Positions 8,729 through 16,284 of a stretch of 64,000 nt of DNA are shown in pieces (the stretch's first letter is position 1; each line of letters starts with the position of its first letter). Below the pieces are notes generated by a model, which made no database searches, was not told the DNA's origin, and saw only the letters and a list, made by a program, of their open reading frames with translations. Made by a program: the position numbers and the translations under genes. This DNA comes from Terriglobia bacterium (GTDB lineage: Bacteria; Acidobacteriota; Terriglobia; Terriglobales; Acidobacteriaceae): assembly GCA_020073645.1 (NCBI GenBank), contig JAIQET010000006.1, forward strand, positions 1 through 64,000. The letters run 5' to 3'.

Positions 8729-9784
8729 CTACGCCGCCAGCGATTCCAGGGCGGTCTTGTTTCGGATCACCAGGGTCGAGCCGTCCAGCCGGATCCAGTC
8801 CTTCTTCCTGAGGTCGCTGAGCACCCGCGTCACCGTTTCCCGCGAAGCCCCGATCATCTGTGCCATTTCCTCATGGGTCAGGCTGGTGCGGAGACGGATC
8901 TCGCTGCCCCCATTCTCCCGGCCGCCCGTCCAGGAGAGCAGCAGTCGCGCTAATTTCCCCGCGGAGGAGCGTGCCAACACCAGTTCCTGAATGTCGCGGT
9001 ACGCCGACTGGAACTCATGGCTCAAGGCTTGGGCTGCGCGCAGCCCCAACTCTCCGTTCTTCTCCACCAGCTTGATGAACGTCTCTCGTTCTACAAACGT
9101 GACCTGGCAGGGCCCGGTGGTCTCGGCCGTAAGTTCATACGATGTCCCGGAAATTGCCGCACTCAGCCCCAGCGCCTCGCCCGGTTGCGCGATCTTGAGA
9201 ATCAGCACCTTGCCTTCCCGGGAAGTGGTTGACAGTTTGACCTTGCCGGAGCAAAGCACAAAAGCGCCTCGGGGCTTCTGCCCTTCCAAGAACAGCAAGG
9301 CGCCTCCGGGGTAGGTGGCCTGATGACTCGCGGCGCTGAAGGACTTCAACATCTCAGGGGAAAGATTGCAGAAGCAGGACTCGATCCGCATTTTGCAATG
9401 AAGACAGCTGTCGATGATTTCCAGTCCGTACGGAGTATTCATCCCCACCACCTCGACCGGGTTCCTGTTGATATCCGCCGCCACACTGGACGGCACCCCC
9501 GTTGCCACCTCCAGGCCAGGCTCGCTGGCCGCGGGCAGGCGCACATTCTGTGCCTTCGCCAGCAACACCCTGGCGATAGCACGCACCTCTCTGTCCTCAG
9601 ACTTGAGACCATGAATTAACTCCCATCCGGCGTTGGTATCAGCCTTCTCACGCCAAAGCAGGCTGCACCCAAACAGGTAAAGTGGATCGTCGGGCGTCGG
9701 CTGTGCTTCGTTGTCTCCGTTCCCGGCCGTGTGTGCTTCTAGCCTGGCCGCTGTTGCTGGATCTGCTCCACCAGGTAACGGCAT
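8729..9784 (-). CDS. Crp/Fnr-family transcription regulator with N-terminal extension
   Basis: The C-terminal 237 residues (from ATG at 9442, behind GAGGTGGTGGGG) are a complete Crp/Fnr protein: a cysteine-rich start (C-x2-C-x6-C-x-C), a cyclic-nucleotide-type beta roll (YPGGALLFLEGQKPRGAFVL) and a winged helix with recognition helix SRETVTRVL. The R-E-T-V-x-R spacing is that of E. coli CRP, predicting a TGTGA half-site. The frame stays open upstream to ATG 9784 and reads like protein (NAGWELIHGLKSEDREVRA, a HEAT-like helix pair), so I extend it to 351 residues, overlapping the STAS gene by 46 bases. Either start could be right. The cysteines might bind an Fe-S cluster. Confidence 0.85.
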   Translation of the reverse strand: MPLPGGADPATAARLEAHTAGNGDNEAQPTPDDPLYLFGCSLLWREKADTNAGWELIHGLKSEDREVRAIARVLLAKAQNVRLPAASEPGLEVATGVPSSVAADINRNPVEVVGMNTPYGLEIIDSCLHCKMRIESCFCNLSPEMLKSFSAASHQATYPGGALLFLEGQKPRGAFVLCSGKVKLSTTSREGKVLILKIAQPGEALGLSAAISGTSYELTAETTGPCQVTFVERETFIKLVEKNGELGLRAAQALSHEFQSAYRDIQELVLARSSAGKLARLLLSWTGGRENGGSEIRLRTSLTHEEMAQMIGASRETVTRVLSDLRKKDWIRLDGSTLVIRNKTALESLAA

Positions 9785-10020
9785 TGCGCGCCCCGGCCCA
9801 CCAATGTGGCCCCGGCTTGGTGCAGTTCTCGCAGGAGAGACTGTCCCTCCTCGTCCACAAAGGTCACCGCGTCCAGCTCGATCACCAAGGACCGGCTCCG
9901 CGGCCGCGCCAACGCGTCCTGACAGCAACGCTCCAATTCCTGCACCCACGCGCCTGCCAGCCTTCCCTCCAACCGGAGCGTTGCACAGCTGCATGTTTCC
10001 TCTACGTGGATCCTGAGCAT
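9739..10020 (-). CDS. STAS-domain protein (anti-anti-sigma/MlaB-like)
   Basis: 93 residues forming one STAS domain: the strand ATLRLEGRLAGAW, helix ELERCCQDALAR, strand SLVIELDAVTFVDEEGQSLL. In the usual signature (D..S/T..G) the phosphorylatable serine is replaced by E in VDEEGQSLL, so regulation by a SpoIIAB-type kinase is unlikely; such domains can instead be binding scaffolds. The gene directly precedes and overlaps the Crp/Fnr gene on the same strand, which indicates co-translation and a functional link. Confidence 0.75.
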   Translation of the reverse strand: MLRIHVEETCSCATLRLEGRLAGAWVQELERCCQDALARPRSRSLVIELDAVTFVDEEGQSLLRELHQAGATLVGRGAQCRYLVEQIQQQRPG

Positions 10021-10233
10021 TGCACCTTGACCAGCTCCAAAAACCCCGTTGCTCCCGCAGCTTGGCTTCCAAAGCTGTACCGCAGCTCTACGTCGTTGTA
10101 AATAAGGGGAATGATTGCCGCCGGAGCAAGGTTTGGCCCGGCCTTTCCGACACGCGGAATGACGATGGCGTGGCAGCGTGCCGATGCCTCGTCAGCACGT
10201 TGTGGAGATTTTTCTCACCCACCTTAGGCTTGG

Positions 10234-12252
10234 TCAGCCTTCGTAGTCGGCGCGTGAGATACCCATTCTTTGAATTCTCGATTGCAGCGTCGTCCGCTTC
10301 AGCCCCAGCCGCGTCGCCGCGCCTTTGGCCCCGGAAATCACACCGCGCGTTTCCCGCAGGGCGCGAATGATGTGCTCTCGCTCCAGGCTTTCCAGTGTGC
10401 TGTCCTTGGACGACTGCTCGTAGACCGGCTGCAACTCCGTCAGCGGCACCCTCAAGACCGGGCCGCTGGATAGGATCACCGATCGCTCAAGAAAGTTCTC
10501 CAGTTCCCTCACATTTCCTGGCCATTCCCAGCTCACCAGCGCATTCATCGTTTCCGTGGGGATGGTCTCAATCTGCTTGTTCATGCGGCGGGCAAACTTC
10601 TGCACGAAGTAACGCACCAGCAGGGGTATGTCCGTCTTTCGTTCGCGCAACGGCGGTATGTGAACCGGAAAAACATTGAGCCGGTAGAACAGGTCGCTGC
10701 GAAATTCCCGGTTGGCCACGCTTTTTGCCAGATCCCGATTGGTAGCGGCGATCAGGCGTATGTTCACTCGGACGGTGTGGTTGCTCCCCAGCCTCTCGAA
10801 CTCCTGGTCCTGCAGAACCCGCAGCAGCTTCGGCTGCAGTTCCAGAGGAATGTCGCCCACCTCGTCCAGAAACAGCGTTCCCTTGTGGGCCAGCTCCAAC
10901 CGTCCCACCTTCTGGCTGATCGCTCCCGTAAACGCGCCTTTCTCGTGCCCGAACAGTTCACTCTCCAGCAATCCGGTGGGGATGGCAGCGCAGTTCAGCT
11001 TGATAAAACTGGCGTCCTTCCGCGAGCTCATCCTGTGGATGGCGCGCGCGATCAGTTCCTTGCCGGTGCCCGTCTCGCCCAGAACCAGCGCGGTGGCGTC
11101 GCTGGGGGCCACGATCTTGGCCTGCGCCAAGACCCGTTTCAGAGTTGGACTCTCGCCGATAATTTCTTCGAAATTCAGTTCAGAAAGGATCTCATCTTCC
11201 AGGTAAAGCTTCTCTTTCGAGAGTTTGTCCCTGAGCTCCGCGATTTCGCGGTAGGCGCGGGCGTTATCCAGCGCCACCGCCACCTGGGACGCCACCCGGT
11301 TGAGAAGGTCGATGTCCACCGGCGCGAAGGCATGGCCGTCGGTGGAGGCTAAGTTCAGGGTCCCCAGCGGGCCCTTGGAAGTGATCAGCGGCACACAGCA
11401 GCCGGACCGTGCGCCTTGCTCGAACAAGCGACTCACCACTGGCGAACCCGCCGCCTGCGGGTCGGAGTAGCTGAAGAACTTGACTTTCCCATCCTGCAAC
11501 GCGCGCCCCACCACCGAGTCGGAGGCTGCAATCGCCGGTCCCGCTACAATTCCTTCCATGGGAAGGTCGCCGGAGTAGATCCGCAGGGTGTCTGCTTCCG
11601 GCTCACACAGGGCCAGGCTCGCGTACTCCACTTTCATCACTCGCCGCAGGCTTTCCGAAATTGCCGGAAACATTTGCTGAACGTCCAGGCTCGAAACCAG
11701 TGCTTGGTTCACCTCCAGCAACGTTTGCAGCCGCCCTTTCTCCTCCTGCAGGGCCTGCTGGGCCAGCGAATTCCCCACGGCGAGGGCCACGAGTTCGGCC
11801 ACGCGCTGCAGCAGTCGCAAATCTTCTTCCTGGTAAGCATTCACCTGCGAACTGCCCAGGCCCAGCGCGCCCAGACGGCTCTGTGCCATGGTGAGAGGCA
11901 TCACGCAACAGGAGCGCAAGCCCTTCTCACGAAGGAGGGCGAACACTCTAGGAAAACGTGCCTCCAGTTGGAGGTCGGGCACGACCAGCGGCCGCTGGGT
12001 TTTCCACGCCCAGCCGCTGGGACTGGCCTCAACCGGCACTTCGGTCGGGGCATCGCTCGACCCGCCGCCTTCCCAGATGTGTAACCGCATCGCTTTCGTT
12101 TCGGGATCGTACAGCGCGAAGCTGGCAAGTTCGAAGGTCGTTACCTGGTGCAAACGTTTCGCCAGGTCGGGGAAGAGTTCCGATAAGCTGCGATGACACA
12201 CCACTACATCCGCCATCTGCAGTAATGCCTCGTAGTGGCGCTCGAAGTCCAT
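10234..12252 (-). CDS. sigma54-dependent activator with two GAF domains (FhlA-like)
   Basis: 672 residues. Two GAF sensor domains (about 20-165 and 185-335) are followed by a short coiled linker, an AAA+ domain and a Fis-type helix-turn-helix. The AAA+ part has Walker A GETGTGKE, the sigma54-contact loop GAFTGA, Walker B GTLFLDEVGD and the arginine-finger region FRSDLFYRLNVFPVHIPPLRER. The C-terminal helix is RLGLKRTTLQSRIQRMGI. By family it hydrolyses ATP to open sigma54 promoters in response to a small ligand bound by GAF. FhlA-like domain order suggests metabolic sensing, but the ligand is unknown and no sigma54 promoter was found in the window. Confidence 0.93.
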   Translation of the reverse strand: MDFERHYEALLQMADVVVCHRSLSELFPDLAKRLHQVTTFELASFALYDPETKAMRLHIWEGGGSSDAPTEVPVEASPSGWAWKTQRPLVVPDLQLEARFPRVFALLREKGLRSCCVMPLTMAQSRLGALGLGSSQVNAYQEEDLRLLQRVAELVALAVGNSLAQQALQEEKGRLQTLLEVNQALVSSLDVQQMFPAISESLRRVMKVEYASLALCEPEADTLRIYSGDLPMEGIVAGPAIAASDSVVGRALQDGKVKFFSYSDPQAAGSPVVSRLFEQGARSGCCVPLITSKGPLGTLNLASTDGHAFAPVDIDLLNRVASQVAVALDNARAYREIAELRDKLSKEKLYLEDEILSELNFEEIIGESPTLKRVLAQAKIVAPSDATALVLGETGTGKELIARAIHRMSSRKDASFIKLNCAAIPTGLLESELFGHEKGAFTGAISQKVGRLELAHKGTLFLDEVGDIPLELQPKLLRVLQDQEFERLGSNHTVRVNIRLIAATNRDLAKSVANREFRSDLFYRLNVFPVHIPPLRERKTDIPLLVRYFVQKFARRMNKQIETIPTETMNALVSWEWPGNVRELENFLERSVILSSGPVLRVPLTELQPVYEQSSKDSTLESLEREHIIRALRETRGVISGAKGAATRLGLKRTTLQSRIQRMGISRADYEG

Positions 12253-12538
12253 TTGTCTACGCGCGCTGCCTCGTCCGGGGGAGTCTTTTCAGACCGCACC
12301 CACTTGATAACATCCTCGGGCACCCGCCTTCCTTGTTCCTGAGAACGGTTGCGGCATACACACTTCGGCCAGTTGCGGGCTTTCCGCTGCGAGGGAGAGT
12401 AACCGAAACCGCAAGAATTGGAACATCTGCGACAGTTCTGTTCTGATTTCAGAACAGCCTTCGCAAGCCCTCCCCGGAAGGAATCCACTGCTGGCTTGGA
12501 GCTTGGCTCGGGACAGGCGAGAACCCCAAATTGGGATT
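12253..12538. other. intergenic region upstream of the sigma54 activator
   Basis: No gene is seen. The notable content is the 20-base palindrome at 12438-12457 (separate entry). The region must contain the promoter for the activator gene on the minus strand. Confidence 0.5.
12438..12457. promoter_or_regulatory. 20-bp palindromic operator candidate
   Basis: CTGTTCTGATTTCAGAACAG is a perfect 9-bp inverted repeat around TT. It lies 186 bases upstream of the sigma54-activator start. Close relatives occur at 14189-14204 (15 of 16 bases) and at 18341-18360 (17 of 20). Confidence 0.55.
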
Positions 12539-13078
12539 TCAGAGAATTGCAGCCACCCGGGCGGCACGAGCGGGATTTTGCATCACCGCCAGCCGAGTGG
12601 CCAATCCACTAAGGTGTTGGTAGCTTTCCAGCATCCCCGCCGGTGACAGGCGCAACTGAGGGAGGGCAATGCCCACATACAACCTGGCGAGCACCGGCAA
12701 GCTGTAGAGGCGAAGGCGCAAGGCGCTATCCACCAGTTGTTGTCCGGCAGCGGCGATTCCAGGATCGGGATGCTGGCGCGCGGCTTCGCCCAGTCGCAGC
12801 AGGATCGAAGCATTGTGAGCGGCGCAATTCACGTACTCTACCGCAGCCCGCAATCGCTCTCTGCGGACGGCACAAAACTCATCCGCTGGCAAGTTGGCGC
12901 GTAGGAATTCCTCCTCTTCAGGATCGACCAGGTTGCGAAATGCCTCGAGGTCCACCGGCCTTGTGTTTCCCGCCAGATCCTCCGGTTTGCTCACCGGCAC
13001 GCTTCGCCCGCGGGCCGCGTGCAGCAACAACCCTGACGTGGCCAGCAAGACCACAACGAAAATCGCAGCAGCCATCAT
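12539..13078 (-). CDS. conserved protein with N-terminal membrane anchor, unknown function
   Basis: Taking the ATG that overlaps the upstream stop (ATGA at 13075-13078), the product has 179 residues: one N-terminal transmembrane helix (AAAIFVVVLLATSGLLLHAA), then a soluble, helix-rich domain with two cysteines (DEFCAVRRER, YVNCAAHN). I do not recognise a family. Translational coupling to the multi-pass membrane protein encoded upstream suggests that the two proteins work as a pair. Confidence 0.7.
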   Translation of the reverse strand: MMAAAIFVVVLLATSGLLLHAARGRSVPVSKPEDLAGNTRPVDLEAFRNLVDPEEEEFLRANLPADEFCAVRRERLRAAVEYVNCAAHNASILLRLGEAARQHPDPGIAAAGQQLVDSALRLRLYSLPVLARLYVGIALPQLRLSPAGMLESYQHLSGLATRLAVMQNPARAARVAAIL

Positions 13079-13836
13079 TGCATTAGCAGGCGCTGCAGCG
13101 CCGTATTCCACTCTTCAAGGTTATGCCCGGGCAATTCCTTCACGGTGCGCCGGGCGGATTCGGGGACCAGGAGATAGACCAACCAGATCAAAACGCAGCA
13201 GTGATAGGTTGCCATGGTGACCAAGCTGAGGATGTAGCTGCCTCCGCTAGGCCCGGTCGCCACCCGAACTGCCGACGTTACCACATCGACGCTGGCGAAA
13301 ATCCCCATGCCGGCAGCAATACCGTAGACATAGCTTTTCCAGGAAATACCAAAGTAGGCAGCAAATAGAAAAAGGAAGACCAGCAAGCCGCTTTGCACTA
13401 GGCCGACGGCGCGGTCAACAACGTTGACCCCGGCAAGAATCGGAGGTGTAGTATCTCCGGGGGCGTACGCAGCAACACCCACCGCGATCAGTACCAGCAC
13501 CACGCTGGCCCAAAGCAGCAGCAGCCGGCTCAGTTCCTTAAGTCCGGGGTAAGAACGGAAAACTTGCGAGAAGATCTCATGAATGATGGCAAACCGCAGC
13601 ACAATGCTCACGCCCAGCGCAATCCATGCCACGTGCCAGTACTGTTCGGGTGATACCCTCTCGCTGTGATCCAGAACAAATAGAACTCCGCCTTGCACGA
13701 TCTCGAATACCGTGTAAGCGAAGAACATTGGGAATTCGCGCAACAACCTGCGCCGCAGCATGACCGCGGCCATGATCGCCTGAAGGGCATGGGGGGCGAT
13801 CCACAAGTAGTGCCACAAAAAGGAGTGCGGGGACAT
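13075..13836 (-). CDS. multi-pass membrane protein, unknown function
   Basis: 253 residues with about seven hydrophobic segments (near 7-24, 35-55, 65-84, 103-125, 141-162, 166-186, 203-225) and short basic loops. No transporter or enzyme signature was recognised. The C-terminus (KELPGHNLEEWNTALQRLLMQ) is soluble. Similar integral membrane proteins of unknown role are frequent in Acidobacteriota. The gene overlaps the downstream membrane-anchored protein gene by four bases. Confidence 0.75.
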   Translation of the reverse strand: MSPHSFLWHYLWIAPHALQAIMAAVMLRRRLLREFPMFFAYTVFEIVQGGVLFVLDHSERVSPEQYWHVAWIALGVSIVLRFAIIHEIFSQVFRSYPGLKELSRLLLLWASVVLVLIAVGVAAYAPGDTTPPILAGVNVVDRAVGLVQSGLLVFLFLFAAYFGISWKSYVYGIAAGMGIFASVDVVTSAVRVATGPSGGSYILSLVTMATYHCCVLIWLVYLLVPESARRTVKELPGHNLEEWNTALQRLLMQ

Positions 13837-13959
13837 AACTTACCCGAGTTACTATATCCGTAACTCCCAGCACTCGCAATCATAGTCATCCCTGTGGCCC
13901 GCCCCCAGTCTGCCGCCGGTTTCGATAAGTCTATGGGTTGCCCGGCGGTCCCTCGGCTA

Positions 13960-14091
13960 TTACGGCTTACACATCGTTCCCGCCTTACAATCCGTCCCAG
14001 GGTTGCCGTCAGCCCGCACGATCGGTGGGGTGGAAAGCATGCCGAAAAGCACAGTGGCGGTGGCCAGGACGAGTAGCGCTCTTTTTCTCAC
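13960..14091 (-). CDS. tiny secreted peptide with two cysteines (43 residues)
   Basis: Reading the minus strand, a GTG at 14091-14089 follows AAAAGGAG at seven-base spacing. The product has a clear Sec signal: basic start (RKRA), hydrophobic core (LLVLATATVLFGML) and a cleavage-like site VRA/D near residue 27. The predicted mature peptide is only about 16 residues (DGNPGTDCKAGTMCKP) with two cysteines six residues apart. It is too short for routine gene callers. Its role is unknown; a secreted signal, metal-binding or antimicrobial-type peptide are all possible. Confidence 0.6.
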   Translation of the reverse strand: MRKRALLVLATATVLFGMLSTPPIVRADGNPGTDCKAGTMCKP

Positions 14092-14188
14092 GGTAGAACT
14101 CCTTTTCCCGGTGGTTTTGGGTGGTTCGACCGTGATACTTTGAAGGGGGGCCGGCTACCTGCAGCATCACGCTTCAGATAGTCCAGTT

Positions 14189-14204
14189 TTCTGAAATCGG
14201 AACA
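14189..14204. promoter_or_regulatory. operator-like palindrome half of the CTGTTC family
   Basis: TTCTGAAATCGGAACA is the reverse complement of TGTTCCGATTTCAGAA, differing at one base from the palindrome at 12438. It ends seven bases before the ATG at 14211. Confidence 0.4.
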
Positions 14205-14210
14205 AAAACC

Positions 14211-14630
14211 ATGATTTTGAAATCAGCGCTCGAGGATTTGCTAGCCACGACCCTGGCCGCGGTTTCGGGAATTGTGGGAAAGCTGGAGTATCTATCTAGC
14301 TTGCGGGCACACGGCGGGGGAGCCTACTCGCACTGGGGACTGGCGAGGGTACACGGCGACAGGACGGCCCAACAGGCGCTCGCCGAAGCCCACAGCTTGT
14401 TATTTCTGAGAGTCCTGCGGACTTCCTTGCGGACGCTGCGGGGTGACGTTGCGGTATCCAGCGAGGCGTTGCAGATACCGCCGACAGAGTACGTAGACAA
14501 TCTGCGCAACCACTTGCCTACCCTGCTGCCGCAGGACCTGAGCGGCGGTTCGGCGCGCCACTTCAGTTCAGTGCTGCACGCTCTTTCGAGTCTGGCAAAG
14601 ACTCGGCGGGACGCCACTCCCCCAGCCTGA
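14211..14630 (+). CDS. conserved hypothetical helical protein
   Basis: 139 residues, apparently all-helical and soluble, with no cysteine and no recognisable motif. The ribosome site is weak. The last 68 bases overlap the 3' end of the XRE regulator gene on the other strand; tail-to-tail overlap of this size is uncommon and could produce antisense interaction. It could also be a false gene, but its composition and length argue for coding. Confidence 0.55.
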   Translation: MILKSALEDLLATTLAAVSGIVGKLEYLSSLRAHGGGAYSHWGLARVHGDRTAQQALAEAHSLLFLRVLRTSLRTLRGDVAVSSEALQIPPTEYVDNLRNHLPTLLPQDLSGGSARHFSSVLHALSSLAKTRRDATPPA

Positions 14631-15369
14631 CCGCAATCCCCACGACTTGTCCGATGACCTCCGCATGTTGCGGATGGCGTAGTACTCGTACCGGGACGGG
14701 AGAGAGTGAATGCGGCTGCAGCGTGAGGCTGTCTCCCTTCAGCGTGCACCAGCAGCAGGTATATCCTTCGCGGGTCTCTACAAAATAGATGGGACGTTCG
14801 AATTCCGAGCGCCACATCCCTTGCTGGATGCGGTTCTTGGACTCATCGATCTGGAGGAAAGTCCCGGGCGGCAGCAGCGGATACATGGTGAAATCTTCGC
14901 TGCCGATGTACCCGTAGGTGTAATTGGTATTGGCGAACTGGGCCAGGTAAGCGACCGGAACCAGTCCCCACTGCTCCACCATGCGGCCCAAATTCGCCGT
15001 ACGTCGCGGATCGAACGCCGGATCCAGTCGCGTCGGCATCTGCACCACTTGGGTACTCTGCAGCAGATCCGAAACGTGTGATTTCCGCGGAAGACTGAGC
15101 TTCAGGTCACCCGCCGCCCCGTTCAGTTCAATCCCATACCACGACAGGATCTCGCGCAGGTCGTGCCGGTAAATCACCGCCAACGAATACAGGCGAAAGA
15201 TGCTCGGCACCAGGCCCTTGGTCTCGATGTCGGAGAGCCGGCTGGGGCTGATGGCAAACTCATCGTTGCGGTGCTTCTCCGCGATACGCAGACTGGCGCT
15301 CTCCACGTCCCGCATGGTAAGCCCGAGACGCTCACGCGAGGCACGCAAATTAAGTCCGCCGGTAAGTAT
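14563..15369 (-). CDS. XRE-type helix-turn-helix regulator (apparent ATA start)
   Basis: The conserved part begins GGLNLRASRERLGLTMRDVE, a Cro/CI-type helix-turn-helix, with RLSDIETKG as its end, followed by a beta-rich C-terminal domain of unknown ligand. No ATG, GTG or TTG is suitably placed: the first canonical in-frame start is at 15510 and would add 47 unlikely residues. However, ATA at 15369-15367 follows AAGGAGG with five-base spacing and gives a 268-residue protein. I therefore place the start there, with reservation; a sequence error is the alternative. Confidence 0.75.
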   Translation of the reverse strand: MLTGGLNLRASRERLGLTMRDVESASLRIAEKHRNDEFAISPSRLSDIETKGLVPSIFRLYSLAVIYRHDLREILSWYGIELNGAAGDLKLSLPRKSHVSDLLQSTQVVQMPTRLDPAFDPRRTANLGRMVEQWGLVPVAYLAQFANTNYTYGYIGSEDFTMYPLLPPGTFLQIDESKNRIQQGMWRSEFERPIYFVETREGYTCCWCTLKGDSLTLQPHSLSPVPVRVLRHPQHAEVIGQVVGIAVRLGEWRPAESLPDSKERAALN

Positions 15370-15634
15370 GGCCCCCTCCTTACAGATATCCGGGCAAATG
15401 AGAACCCGGGCTATGTGTGCCAGCAACTCAAACCACCTTAGCCTTTTCAGCAGACCGCGATGATAGACCGAATTGCCTCTATAGCAAAGAAATTTCATTC
15501 CCAGGGACAAGTTTCTCCCGCCCTAGACTTAGGCATTTCTCGTGTTATTTCTTGGCTTTTCCGTGAATTCCTGTGACCTGCCCATCCCCCCGGCAAGCCC
15601 GGCGCCAGGGTCCCCGCCGGATATAATCTGTGTT

Positions 15635-15877
15635 ATGGCGCGTGGCTGGGAAAGTAAGTCAGTCGAGCAACAGCAGGCCGACGCCTCCACCGTCTCCGCC
15701 CCCGAACGAGAACGGCTTACGCCCCAGCAAGTGGCCGCGCGGAAGCAGAAAGAGGGCCTGCTCCTCGACCGCAAGCGTGTCCTGCAGCAACTCCAGGCTG
15801 CGCGCAGCCCCAATCATCGCCGGGTCCTGGAGAATGCGCTCGCCGACTTGGATTCACGCCTCACCCGCCTGGGCTGA
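15635..15877 (+). CDS. small conserved hypothetical protein, probably leaderless
   Basis: The ATG at 15635 gives 80 residues (MARGWESKSVEQQQ..), hydrophilic and helical, with a coiled-coil-like C-terminal half (KEGLLLDRKRVLQQLQAARS). A consensus -10 box TATAAT at 15622-15627 places the transcription start at or one base before the ATG, so the message is likely leaderless; no Shine-Dalgarno sequence is present. It is next to purS. Function unknown. Confidence 0.65.
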   Translation: MARGWESKSVEQQQADASTVSAPERERLTPQQVAARKQKEGLLLDRKRVLQQLQAARSPNHRRVLENALADLDSRLTRLG

Positions 15878-15932
15878 GCCGGATGGTTTGCCGCTCCCCT
15901 GCTGGTTCTGACGTATAATGTGGTTTACCCCC

Positions 15933-16178
15933 ATGAAAGCTTACGTCTACGTTTCGCTGAAGAAGAGCGTTTTGGATCCCCAGGGAAAGACCATCCAGGG
16001 AGCTCTGAAGAAGATGGGGTTCAAGGGGTTGGAGGAGGTCCGCCAGGGCAAGTATTTTGAGCTGACCCTCGATGGCGGCCTGACCCGGGCGGAAGCCGAG
16101 TCCGAGGTAGCGCGCATCGCCCGCGACGTCCTCACCAACCCGGTAATTGAAGAGTTTCGTTTCTCCCTCGAAGACTAG
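15933..16178 (+). CDS. purS: phosphoribosylformylglycinamidine synthase subunit PurS
   Basis: 81 residues with the complete PurS pattern: MKAYVYVSLKKSVLDPQGKT, then LEEVRQGKYFELTL and a final strand IEEFRFSLED. PurS is the small structural subunit that joins PurL and PurQ in the fourth step of purine synthesis (FGAR to FGAM). In most genomes purQ follows; here glmS follows instead, so purQ and purL must lie elsewhere. A TATAAT box at 15914-15919 predicts a leader of only about seven bases. Confidence 0.93.
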   Translation: MKAYVYVSLKKSVLDPQGKTIQGALKKMGFKGLEEVRQGKYFELTLDGGLTRAEAESEVARIARDVLTNPVIEEFRFSLED

Positions 16179-16284
16179 CGGCGCTCTTGACTGGCACTCC
16201 CCCCGGAATCGCCTGCGGTAGCCACGGAATCAAATTGCTCGGGCCCCCTGGTTGGGGTTAGGGTGATGGGGTAAGGAGTTTCAC

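Noticed and set aside
16179-16284. Possible glmS ribozyme upstream of glmS
   Set aside because: Only 106 bases, none of the conserved ribozyme core recognised; expected only in Gram-positives.
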